A DNA stretch of 64,000 bases from DASYAE01 sp036501535 (GTDB lineage: Bacteria > Actinomycetota > Actinomycetes > Streptomycetales > Catenulisporaceae), in NCBI GenBank assembly GCA_036501535.1, contig DASYAE010000003.1, positions 27,704 to 91,703 on the forward strand. The letters are read 5' to 3'. A program made the translations under genes and the position numbers. Under the pieces are notes generated by a model. It was not told the origin of the DNA. It did not search any database and was given only the letters and a program-made list of their open reading frames with translations. This document shows positions 32,432-40,355 of the stretch, one piece after another. How positions within the stretch are numbered: position 1 is the first letter of the stretch; every line of letters starts with the position of its first letter.

Positions 32432-34199
32432 GGGCCTGACGCGGCTGAACAGGTGTTCCAACCGAAGCCGCGTCAGGAGCGCCGCGGAGAGTGAGCGGCG
32501 GGCAGAGCGCGGGGTGATTTTTCACCCGCCCGGGATCAGGGTCGGGCTCGGCCGGATCCCCGCAGCCGGATATCCCGTCCGCCGCGTGTGGCGGCTCCGG
32601 ATCCGGCTCGGTCTCGACCGGCAGGGTGACGGTCACCCGCAGCCCCTGCGGATCGTTGAGCTCCGCGCCGACGGCGCCGTGGTGCGCGGCCGCGATCTCG
32701 GCGACGATGGCGAGGCCGAGGCCTGAGCCGGGGCGGGAGGACGACGGGTTCGCAGCGCGGTAGAAGCGGTCGAAGATGCGGGGCAGCTTGTCCGGCGGCA
32801 CCCCCGGGCCGTCGTCGTTGACCTCGATGACGATGCAGTCCGCGTCGTCGGCGTCGACATCGGGCGAGGCGATGATCGTGGCCACCGTGTCCTCGGGGGT
32901 GTGCGCGTGCACGTTCGCGATGAGGTTGTCCACCGCGCGGCGCAGCAGCTCCTCGTCGCCGAAGGTCACCATGCCCGGCGCGATGTCCGCCTCCCATGTC
33001 CGGTCCGGCTCGGCGACCACCGCCCGCTCGACGCACGAGGCGACCAGCTCGCTGACGTCGACCTCGTCGCGGGCCCGGTCCGGGTGCTGATCCAGCCGGG
33101 CCAGCCGCAGCATGTCGTCGACCAGCGCGCTCATCCGCTGCGTCTCGAGGCTGATACGCCGCATGACCTCGTCGAGCTGGCTGCGCTCCGACACCGCGCC
33201 CTGCTGGTAGAGCTCCGCGTTGGCGCGCAGCGAGGCCAGCGGGGTGCGCAGCTCGTGGCTGGCGTCGGCGAAGAACCGGCGCATGACCTCCTGGCCCGCC
33301 TCGCGCTCGCGGATGGAGGCCTGGATCCGGGCCAGCATCCCGTTCAGGGCGGCGCCGAGCCGGCCCACCTCGCTGCGCGGATCGTGCGGCCGGACCCGGC
33401 CGGTCAGGTCGCCGCCGCTCATCCGGCCGGCCTGCGCGGCCATCGCCTCGATCGGGCGCAGGCCGCGGCGCAGCAGGAGCAGCACGCCGCCGCCGATCAG
33501 GCCGACCGCGGCCAGCGAGCCGAGGATCACGATCAGCTCGAGCTGGTCCACGGTGTGGTTCACGTCGTCCAGGCTCGTGCCCGCGATCAGGGTGCCGTCC
33601 GGCACCTTCATGCTGGCCAGGCGCATCGGCGTGGACCCGAACATGGCGTCGGCCAGCGCCGTGGGGCTGCTGGGGACGGCGATCTTGTGCTGGGACCTGA
33701 GGGACCTGAGCCTGGTCGCGCTGATGGTGATGTCCGTGCCGGGCCCGACCTCCAGCGTCACCGTCGAGCCGTCGTCGGAGCTGAAGCCGACGTAGTAGTC
33801 GCCGAGGATGGAGCGCTGCTGCGCGACCCGGAGCGTCGCATTCGCCTGCACCTGCTGGAACGACGTACGGGGCTGCGTGGCACTGCTGTATGGCCCGGCC
33901 GGCTGGACTCGCCCTGCCGGGAACTCCTGCCCGACCCGGTAGTTGGGCGGGGGAGCGGGATTGAGCAGCGTCTCCAGCCGCGGCCGGGTCAGCGCGAGCA
34001 CCGTCTCGAGCGAGGAGTCGGTCTTGTCGAGCAGGTACTGCCGCAGCGCGGTCACCGCGGCGAAGTCGAAGGCGGCCAGCGCGATCAGGGCGATCGACAC
34101 GACGCCGGCCAGCACCCGGGTGCGCAGCTGCGGCCGCAGCAGCCTGCGAAGCCTTCTGCGCGGCCGCGGCCGCTGCTGCTTTATCGCTGTGCTCGTCAT
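32349..34199 (-). CDS. OmpR-class sensor histidine kinase with extra C-terminal tail
   Basis: This 616-residue kinase has TM1 (residues ~28-50), an extracytoplasmic sensor (~50-225), TM2 (IVILGSLAAVGLIGGGVLLLL), HAMP, a HisKA box (FFADASHELRTPLASLRANA) and HATPase motifs N (NLIANVHAHT), G1 (NDDGPGVP) and G2 (GSGLGLAIV). It sits 2 bp after the response regulator stop, so they are a pair. The catalytic domain ends near residue 529; the remaining ~85 residues are Pro/Ala/Ser-rich, run antisense into the 90-residue gene and include a 12-bp inverted repeat, so a frame change or late stop is possible. The signal is unknown. Confidence 0.88.
   Translation of the reverse strand: MTSTAIKQQRPRPRRRLRRLLRPQLRTRVLAGVVSIALIALAAFDFAAVTALRQYLLDKTDSSLETVLALTRPRLETLLNPAPPPNYRVGQEFPAGRVQPAGPYSSATQPRTSFQQVQANATLRVAQQRSILGDYYVGFSSDDGSTVTLEVGPGTDITISATRLRSLRSQHKIAVPSSPTALADAMFGSTPMRLASMKVPDGTLIAGTSLDDVNHTVDQLELIVILGSLAAVGLIGGGVLLLLRRGLRPIEAMAAQAGRMSGGDLTGRVRPHDPRSEVGRLGAALNGMLARIQASIREREAGQEVMRRFFADASHELRTPLASLRANAELYQQGAVSERSQLDEVMRRISLETQRMSALVDDMLRLARLDQHPDRARDEVDVSELVASCVERAVVAEPDRTWEADIAPGMVTFGDEELLRRAVDNLIANVHAHTPEDTVATIIASPDVDADDADCIVIEVNDDGPGVPPDKLPRIFDRFYRAANPSSSRPGSGLGLAIVAEIAAAHHGAVGAELNDPQGLRVTVTLPVETEPDPEPPHAADGISGCGDPAEPDPDPGRVKNHPALCPPLTLRGAPDAASVGTPVQPRQAPKSARSAGAGSDGSSRRPSATAGPSRH
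32435..32477. terminator. Inverted repeat between convergent genes
   Basis: CCTGACGCGGCT (32435-32446) pairs perfectly with AGCCGCGTCAGG (32466-32477); the 19-nt loop itself holds GAAC-AGGT-GTTC. It starts 3 bp after the 90-residue gene's stop and would terminate that transcript. It also lies inside the kinase's C-terminal tail. Confidence 0.65.
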
Positions 34200-34201
34200 G
34201 G

Positions 34202-34936
34202 TCAGCTCGCCGGGTCGTCGGGGCTGGGAACGCGCAGGCTGTAGCCGATCCCGCGCTGGGTGCGGATCAGGTCCGGGCCGTACTGGGCCAGCTTGCGCCG
34301 CAGGTAGGCGATGTACGTCGAGACGATGGTGCTGGACCCGCCGAAGTCGTAGTCCCAGACGTGGTCGAGCAGCTGGGCCTTCGTCAGCACCCGCCCCGGG
34401 TTGAGCATGAAGTAGCGCAGCAGCCGGAACTCGGTCGGCGACAGGTCGATCAGCCGGCCGCCCCGGCGCACCTCGTAGGCGTCCTGGTCGAGTTCGACGT
34501 CGGCGAAGGTGAGCACGGAGCCGGCCGCCACGGGCCTCGTGCGACGCAGCACCGTGCGAATACGCGCGGCCAGTTCCTCGAGCCCGAACGGCTTGGTCAT
34601 GTAGTCGTCGCCGCCTAACGTCAGGCCGGCCACCTTGTCCGCCTGGGTGTCCTTCGCGGTCAGGAAGATCACCGGGACCCGGCTGCCGTCCCGGCGCAGC
34701 CGCCGGACCACCTCGAAGCCGTCGAGGTCCGGCAGCATCACGTCCAGCACGACCAGGTCGAACGCCTGGTCCCGGGCGAGGCGCAGCGCATCCGAGCCGG
34801 TCTGCGCGGTGGCCACCTCGAATCCGAGGAACCGCAGCGACGCGGCGACCGCGTCGCGCAGGAACGGCTCGTCGTCGACCACCAGCAGTCCGCCGTGGTC
34901 GCGGGGCACTTCCCGCGCCTGCACCGGCACATCCAT
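34202..34936 (-). CDS. OmpR-family response regulator
   Basis: This 244-residue regulator has a receiver domain with the acidic pair DD (~21-22), phospho-acceptor Asp65 (VVLDVMLPD), Thr (FLTAKD) and Lys (TKPFG), and a C-terminal winged helix (STIVSTYIAYLRRKL; RGIGYSLR). ATG at 34936 is preferred because GAGGAG lies 7 nt upstream; the frame is open to 35011. It pairs with the adjacent kinase and probably binds the 11-bp-spaced repeats upstream, controlling itself and possibly the divergent glycosyltransferase. Confidence 0.93.
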   Translation of the reverse strand: MDVPVQAREVPRDHGGLLVVDDEPFLRDAVAASLRFLGFEVATAQTGSDALRLARDQAFDLVVLDVMLPDLDGFEVVRRLRRDGSRVPVIFLTAKDTQADKVAGLTLGGDDYMTKPFGLEELAARIRTVLRRTRPVAAGSVLTFADVELDQDAYEVRRGGRLIDLSPTEFRLLRYFMLNPGRVLTKAQLLDHVWDYDFGGSSTIVSTYIAYLRRKLAQYGPDLIRTQRGIGYSLRVPSPDDPAS

Positions 34937-34999
34937 CGCGTCGCTCCTCGCTTCGGGCACATTCGACCACAGCAGCGCGAACGCAGCGTCGGAGTTCTC

Positions 35000-35087
35000 T
35001 GTGAGTTTCATGTGAGTTCGATCTTGGTGGCGGCGTGGCGCGCTGCTGACCGGCCCCTGCGCGCCTCACACGGAAGTCACACGCGAT
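35000..35087. promoter_or_regulatory. Two pairs of 11-bp direct repeats between the response regulator and glycosyltransferase genes
   Basis: TGTGAGTTTCA/TGTGAGTTCGA (35000-35021) and TCACACGGAAG/TCACACGCGAT (35066-35087) are two tandem pairs of 11-bp period in opposite orientation (TGTGA core). OmpR-type regulators bind tandem sites with about this spacing. Confidence 0.6.
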
Positions 35088-35118
35088 CCATGCAGTGGTC
35101 TGACATGCGTTGCGCACG

Positions 35119-36861
35119 ATGGCGGCCGTGCTTGGACACCGACGCCTGACGATCCGCCCGGAGCCGCCGACCACCGATGGACGGACGACGGCCGATGCCG
35201 TCGGACCGGCCGGAGCGGCTAGAGCGACCGAAGCGGCTGGAGCGACCGGATCCGCGAGCGCCGCGGCGCGCCGGCTGCCCCGGCCGAGCCTGATCGCGCT
35301 GGTGCTGGCCGGCGGCTCGATCCTCGGCCTGGCGCTGCGGCTCTACCAGCTCTCCAGGCCCGGCTACCTGCTCGGCGTCACCGAATACGACGACGGCGTC
35401 TATTTCGGCAGCGCGGTCCAACTGCTGCACGGCAAGCTGCCCTATCGCGACTACATCATTGTGCATCCGCCCGGCATCACGCTGCTGATGACCCCGGTCG
35501 CGCTGCTCTCGTTCAGCCTCGGCACCGCGAAGTCACTGGCTGTCGCCCGCGTGCTGATGGCGTATGTGGGGGCCGCCTCGGTCCCGCTGGGCGGCCTGGT
35601 GGTGCGGCATCGCGGAGTCTTCGCCACGACGGTGACCTGCGGAATCCTGGCCGTGTTCCCGGACGCGATCGCGGCGTCGCACACCGTCCTGCTCGAGCCC
35701 TGGCTCGTGCTGTTCTGCCTCATCGGAGCGCTGGCAGTGTTCGACGGCGACCGCCTGGCCGCCCTGCCCGAGCGCCGGCGGGCGCTCTGGCGGTCGCGGA
35801 TCGCGTTGGGCGGCGTGGCGTTCGGCTTCGCGGGCGCCGTCAAGGTCTGGGCGGTCCTGCCGGCGCTCGTGATCGCGGCGCTGTGCCTGCCGGCTGCGCG
35901 GCGGGCGCTGACCTTCGCCGGCGGGGTCGCGGCCGGATTCCTGGTGCCCGTCCTGCCGTTCGCGGCGACGGCGCCGCGGACCTTCTTCGACAGCGTGATC
36001 GTCGCACAGGTGGTCCGGTTCGACGCCTCCCGCACGTCTCTGTGGGCGCGGCTCTCGGCACTGTCCGGCGTCACCGACTTCAGCGGGGTCGGCCACAGCA
36101 CGCTGATGTTGATCGCACTGGCGATACCTGCGGTGGTCATCGGCTGCAGCGCGGCCGCGTCGCTCGCCACGCGCCGGCCGCCGCCGCCGTTGGAGCTGTT
36201 CGTGTCGATCAGCGCGGTTCTCGTGGCCGGTTCGTTCCTCTGGCCGGACGACTTCTCGTACCACTACGGGGGCTTCTTCGCGCCGTTCCTCGCACTGGCG
36301 CTGGGCTTGACGTTCGGCCGGTGCATCGCGAGCCTTCCACCGTTCGACGGTTCGCGATGGCAGACAGGCGTCATCTGCTTGGTCGTCGTGGCGATCGCGT
36401 GGATGTCATTCATCCAGGCCCGCGCGGAATCCGGTTCGTGGCAGGGCGATCCGGCAGCAGCCGCCGATCGGGTGATTCCGCCGGGAGCCTGCGTCCTCAC
36501 CGACATGGTCTCCCTCACCGTCGCCGCGGACAGAATCGTCTCAGACGTCCCCGACTGCCCGCTGATCCTGGACGGCGTAGGCACCGACTATTCGCTGTCC
36601 CACGGCCGCAACGGAGTCGTCGGCGCAGGCGAGTCGCCGGCGGTCGAGGCCACGTGGCTGTCCGCCTTCGAGCACGCGCAGTACGTCTGGCTCTCCTGCG
36701 TCCCGGCAGCCTCCCCGCTCTGCTACGGCTCGACGAACCGCCGGATCCCGTGGACGCCGACCATCACCGGCTACTTCGAGAGCCACTTCAAGCAGGTGAC
36801 GACCCCCGGCGCCCCGGCAGGAATCTTCGAGCGGGATTCGGACGCACCGCCGAGCCGGTAG
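35119..36861 (+). CDS. GT-C fold membrane glycosyltransferase (GT39/DUF2029-like)
   Basis: This ~580-residue protein has a disordered start and about 11 membrane helices (LIALVLAGGSILGLALRLY; AFGFAGAVKVWAVLPALVIAA). The first extracytoplasmic loop carries the acidic motif EYDDGVYFGSA, typical of polyprenyl-phosphate-sugar-dependent mannosyl- and arabinosyl-transferases, and HPPGI follows. The C-terminal ~130 residues are soluble. ATG at 35119 is used; TTG at 35110 is alternative. It is divergent from the two-component system, whose putative binding sites lie in the shared gap. It may glycosylate a cell-envelope polymer or protein. Confidence 0.82.
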   Translation: MAAVLGHRRLTIRPEPPTTDGRTTADAVGPAGAARATEAAGATGSASAAARRLPRPSLIALVLAGGSILGLALRLYQLSRPGYLLGVTEYDDGVYFGSAVQLLHGKLPYRDYIIVHPPGITLLMTPVALLSFSLGTAKSLAVARVLMAYVGAASVPLGGLVVRHRGVFATTVTCGILAVFPDAIAASHTVLLEPWLVLFCLIGALAVFDGDRLAALPERRRALWRSRIALGGVAFGFAGAVKVWAVLPALVIAALCLPAARRALTFAGGVAAGFLVPVLPFAATAPRTFFDSVIVAQVVRFDASRTSLWARLSALSGVTDFSGVGHSTLMLIALAIPAVVIGCSAAASLATRRPPPPLELFVSISAVLVAGSFLWPDDFSYHYGGFFAPFLALALGLTFGRCIASLPPFDGSRWQTGVICLVVVAIAWMSFIQARAESGSWQGDPAAAADRVIPPGACVLTDMVSLTVAADRIVSDVPDCPLILDGVGTDYSLSHGRNGVVGAGESPAVEATWLSAFEHAQYVWLSCVPAASPLCYGSTNRRIPWTPTITGYFESHFKQVTTPGAPAGIFERDSDAPPSR

Positions 36862-36981
36862 GTGCGCATCCGGACGCGGTCACACCACCGTGTGGATCCG
36901 AATCCGCGGCAGAATGTCCGCGAGATGTGCCCCCTGACGCGAGCCTTCTCGATTACTCTCCGAAACGGTTGACATTGCCTG

Positions 36982-37010
36982 TTGACACCACCGCCGGACT
37001 GCATGATATT
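36982..37010 (+). promoter_or_regulatory. Sigma70-type promoter of the carbamoyltransferase gene
   Basis: TTGACA (36982-36987), 17-bp spacer, GATATT (37005-37010). A second TTGACA lies 13 bp upstream (36969). The leader to ATG is ~60 nt with AGGAAGG before the start. A short CACAC/GTGTG hairpin at 36881-36894 may end the preceding gene. Confidence 0.65.
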
Positions 37011-37077
37011 GTCGATCTACGCAATTTCATTCGGCCGACACTGCCGAGGACCATCGGACGACCTAGGAAGGCACGTC

Positions 37078-38061
37078 ATGGCGACTTCGTCGCTCAAAGG
37101 GCGCGATCTGCTCTCGCTGCGCGATGTCAGCGCCGCGGAGATCACAGAGCTCGTCGAGCGTGCCGCGGCGCTGAAGGCCGCCGCCCAGCGCGGCGAGTTC
37201 GAGCACGTTCTGGCCGGCAAGAACATCGCGCTGATCTTCCTCAAGCCCTCGTTGCGCACGCGCGCCTCCTTCGTCGTCGCCTCGACGCAGTCCGGCGCGC
37301 ACCCGGAGATCTTCGGGCGCGAGGACATCCGGTTCGGCGTCAAGGAGTCGGTGCGCGACATCGCGCGGGTCTTCGGGCGGATCTACGACGGCGTGATGTT
37401 CCGCGGTTTCGAGCATGCGACGGTGGTCGAGTTCGCCGAATATGCATGCATTCCGCTGTGGAACGGCCTCACCGACAGCTACCACCCGACCCAGGTCCTG
37501 GCCGATCTGCTCACCCTGCACGAGAACTTCGGCGAGCTCGAGGGCCTGCCGGTGACCTATGTCGGCGACGGCCGCAACAACATGGCGATCACGCTCGCCG
37601 TCGCGGCCGCGAAACTCGGCCTGGACTTTCGGATCCTGGCGCCCGAGGAGCTGCAGCCGCGGGCCGCCGAGATCACCGAGCTGCTCGCCGAGGCCGAGTC
37701 CGACCGGGCCCGGATCACCGTCACGGCCGAGCCGAAGGACGCGCTCGCCGGCGCGGTCGCGCTCTACGGCGACGTCTGGGTCTCCATGGGCGAGGAGGCC
37801 GAGATGCAGAGGCGCATAAGCCTGCTGCGCCACCTGAAGGTGACGCCGGAGATGATGGCCGCCACCGGCCGGTCCGACACCATCTACCTGCACTGCCTGC
37901 CGGCCTTCCACAACCTCGAGACGGAGACCGCGATAGCGAATCCGGACATCTGCGAGGTCGCCGACGAGGTCTTCGAGAGCAAGCAGAGCCGGGTGTTCGA
38001 CCAGTCGGAGAACCGCATGCACACGGCGAAGGCCCTGATGCAGCTGACCATCGCCGGCTGA
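37078..38061 (+). CDS. Ornithine carbamoyltransferase-family protein
   Basis: This 327-residue enzyme would transfer a carbamoyl group from carbamoyl phosphate to an amine, classically ornithine to citrulline. It has the family motifs HPTQ (~residue 136), the DxxxSMG ornithine loop (DVWVSMGEE, ~235) and HCLPA (~272). The carbamoyl-phosphate motif reads FLKPSLRTR instead of the usual STRTR, a Thr-to-Leu change also known in some acylated-ornithine carbamoyltransferases. AGGAAGG precedes ATG. No other arginine genes are near, so it could be anabolic, catabolic or specialised; I leave the symbol blank. Confidence 0.87.
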   Translation: MATSSLKGRDLLSLRDVSAAEITELVERAAALKAAAQRGEFEHVLAGKNIALIFLKPSLRTRASFVVASTQSGAHPEIFGREDIRFGVKESVRDIARVFGRIYDGVMFRGFEHATVVEFAEYACIPLWNGLTDSYHPTQVLADLLTLHENFGELEGLPVTYVGDGRNNMAITLAVAAAKLGLDFRILAPEELQPRAAEITELLAEAESDRARITVTAEPKDALAGAVALYGDVWVSMGEEAEMQRRISLLRHLKVTPEMMAATGRSDTIYLHCLPAFHNLETETAIANPDICEVADEVFESKQSRVFDQSENRMHTAKALMQLTIAG

Positions 38062-38071
38062 ACGCGCCTGT

Positions 38072-39172
38072 ATGAGTGCGAGTGCTCGCCGGTCCATCAC
38101 CGTCAGCGGGGACCTCGGCAGTGGCAAGACGACCGTCAGCGTCGACCTGGCAGAGCGTCTCGGCCTGCCGAGGGTGAGCATCGGCGACCTGCACCGGGAA
38201 CTCGCGCGCTCCCGCGGAATGACCGCGCTACAACTCAATCGCAGTTCCGAGCGCGACGAGGAGATCGACGAATTCCTCGACCGGCGCCAGCGGGAACTGG
38301 CCGAGTCCGGCGAGCCGATCGTCGTCGACAGCCGACTCGGCTGGCACTTCCTGTCCGGCGCGTTCAAAGTGCACCTGATCACGGATCCGGCGGTGGCTGC
38401 CGAGCGTGTGTTGACACGGCCGGGCGACGGAGTCGAGTCCTACACGTCGCTGGACGAAGCCGAGCAGCGATTGAGGGAGCGCAGCGAGAGCGAACAGGCG
38501 CGCTTCAAGACCAAGTACGGGGTCGACAAGTCACGCCTGCGCAACTACAGCCTGGTCTGCGACACGACGCGCGTGACGCCAGACGAGGCGGTCGACATGA
38601 TCGCCGACGCATACGAGCACTACATGCGCTGCGCGGAGAGGTGGCGTTCTGAGGGCGACGCGTGCAATGGCGTGCTGGACCGGCCGGATCAGGCAGACGA
38701 TCTGACACGGCGTGACGAGGGTGATCGTGGACGGGACCGAGAACGAGAACGGGAACGCGGCTTCGGCGGGCCGTTGCTCCTCCTCGATCCGAGGCGGATC
38801 TTTCCGACACGCAGGTTGAGTGCGACGAGGGAGGCCGATCTGATTGAGCCGGACGCGGAGCCGGACGGCAGGATCGGGCCCACAGCCGGGCACGCCGGCA
38901 TTGGGCCCACAGCCGGGCTTGGTCAGGAGCTCGTCGGGATCGGACATGCAAGCCGGTCGTTCTTCATGGTCGATGCCGAGAGTCATCGCCGCGTCAGTGT
39001 TGCGCTGCGGGCAGGTGAGCATCTCGTCCGCGGCCGGCTCGTGGGCGAGTTCGAGGAAGAGGTCGCGGTCGGTTCGAGTGCGACGGACTATTTCAAGCAG
39101 GCGGCGCGGCCTGAGATCCTGCGCGCGTGGGAGATCGAGCACGGGATCAGCCTGCCGGTGCCGTCGCGATGA
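38072..39172 (+). CDS. Cytidylate-kinase-like P-loop protein with unusual C-terminal extension
   Basis: Residues 1-~190 match the cytidylate-kinase-like (Cytidylate_kin2) group: Walker A SGDLGSGKTT, IGDLHRELA and an Arg-rich lid (EAEQRLRERSESEQARFKTKYG). The remaining ~175 residues are atypical: an acidic/basic low-complexity part (RGRDRERERERG), then two IGPTAG repeats, then FFMVDAESHRRVSVALRAGE and a folded-looking end. It begins 10 bp after the carbamoyltransferase stop, so they likely share a transcript. The tail could be a fused domain or the result of an old frameshift; the family substrate is a nucleoside monophosphate. Confidence 0.78.
   Translation: MSASARRSITVSGDLGSGKTTVSVDLAERLGLPRVSIGDLHRELARSRGMTALQLNRSSERDEEIDEFLDRRQRELAESGEPIVVDSRLGWHFLSGAFKVHLITDPAVAAERVLTRPGDGVESYTSLDEAEQRLRERSESEQARFKTKYGVDKSRLRNYSLVCDTTRVTPDEAVDMIADAYEHYMRCAERWRSEGDACNGVLDRPDQADDLTRRDEGDRGRDRERERERGFGGPLLLLDPRRIFPTRRLSATREADLIEPDAEPDGRIGPTAGHAGIGPTAGLGQELVGIGHASRSFFMVDAESHRRVSVALRAGEHLVRGRLVGEFEEEVAVGSSATDYFKQAARPEILRAWEIEHGISLPVPSR
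38876..38918 (+). repeat. Perfect 16-bp direct repeat within the kinase-like gene
   Basis: GGGCCCACAGCCGGGC occurs at 38876-38891 and 38903-38918, a 27-bp (nine-codon) period, encoding IGPTAGH/IGPTAGL. Confidence 0.75.
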
Positions 39173-39295
39173 GGCTGCCGCAGTGAGTCGGCCTGAGAAC
39201 GGCGGTCCGCGGCTGCGCGAAGGAGCAGCCGATGTGGCGTGATAGCTCGCCGGTGTCGGCAGGCGGCGCGACCCGGCGTCGGACACGATGGTCGT

Positions 39296-40057
39296 GTGCT
39301 TGCTGATGCGGACAGGTCCTTGGCCGACTGGCTGGGAACCGTCCTGCCGCGGGGTACCGAGCTGCGCTTCGACGCGCCCGACTCGCGCTGGGGCGAACGG
39401 CGGACCGGTCCGCTGGTCGTCGGCGTCTTCTTGCACGGCATTCGGCAGGACGCCGCCGGGCGGTCCTCGACCTGGACGGATGTGCGCGACGCGGACGGCC
39501 GCGTGGTGGGTCGGCAGCCACCGGTGCGCAACTTCCGGCTGACATATCTGCTCACTGCTTGGGCGGCTGCCGACGGCTCAGGCGCCGACTCCAACGGCGG
39601 GTCCGGGCCGTCGGCGCGGACCGTCGCAGAGCATGAAGCGCTCGGACAGATCCTGAGCGCATCCGCGCAGATCGAGACTCTGCCCGCAGTGTGCGTCAAG
39701 GGCGTGCTCGCCGAGGGCGGGCTGCCGACCGCGCTGCTGTGCGCCATGCCCGAGGCATCCGAGCCCGCGGGCGGTTCGACGGAGATCTGGTCAGGGCTCG
39801 GCGTCGGGCCGCGCGCCTGCGTGCAGGTGGTTCTCGTCGCGCCGCTGCGGCCGCCGATGATGGCCGACCTCGCGCCGCCCGCGCGGGAGATCGTGCTCAA
39901 CGCGTGGCAGGAGCAGCCCGGCTCGGCCGGCGGCGGCACGCCTGCGCACCGGCTCGACGCCGAGCCTGCTCTGGGCACGGCTCGGCAGGTCCGGCGCTGG
40001 GAGCGTCAGACCCGCAACGAGCTGCCTGGGCGGCCGCAGTACGACGACAACCAGTAG
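39296..40057 (+). CDS. DUF4255 (Pvc16-like) eCIS tube/sheath terminator or cap protein
   Basis: This 253-residue protein matches DUF4255 at its start: LADWLGTVLPRGTELRFDAP, FLHGIRQDAAGRSSTWTDVRD, PVRNFRLTYLLTAWA and EHEALGQIL. In PVC/AFP-type injection systems the family (Pvc16/Afp16) ends the tube and sheath at the tip opposite the baseplate. GTG at 39296 places the conserved domain 9 residues in. It lies on the plus strand 1.1 kb before the end of the main eCIS operon, so the cap is unlinked transcriptionally from the structural genes. Confidence 0.85.
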   Translation: MLADADRSLADWLGTVLPRGTELRFDAPDSRWGERRTGPLVVGVFLHGIRQDAAGRSSTWTDVRDADGRVVGRQPPVRNFRLTYLLTAWAAADGSGADSNGGSGPSARTVAEHEALGQILSASAQIETLPAVCVKGVLAEGGLPTALLCAMPEASEPAGGSTEIWSGLGVGPRACVQVVLVAPLRPPMMADLAPPAREIVLNAWQEQPGSAGGGTPAHRLDAEPALGTARQVRRWERQTRNELPGRPQYDDNQ

Positions 40058-40355
40058 GCTGTCAGCAGGTAGTCAGTAGTCTGATAGCTGTCTGATGCTG
40101 CGGCGGGGAGTGCGGAGCAGCGCCGACGCGGCACCGGGGCCCGACTCGGCCGGGCGGGCAGGTGACGCAGGGGCTGCGTCAATCGCGCCATTCCCATTAC
40201 CCTATTGCTGCAGCAGAATACGGGGTATCACGGCATACTGTAACGAGTTGTATGGGAATCAACGGTCTAGGTACGGCTTGTACTGTCTCGCGGCGCTGGG
40301 TGCGGCGAATTCCGCGCTCCTCGGCCGGATTCGGGGCACTTCAACGGTTAGGCTG
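40058..40355 (+). other. AT-richer intergenic stretch with nested inverted repeats
   Basis: No gene is supported in these 298 bp. Around 40185-40280 the G+C content falls visibly. ATTCCCAT (40190) and ATGGGAAT (40252) are inverted arms flanking a TGCTGCAGCA palindrome (40206). The first part (40058-40110) has loosely repeated GTAG/CTGT words. It could hold the promoter of the phosphodiesterase gene. Confidence 0.45.
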
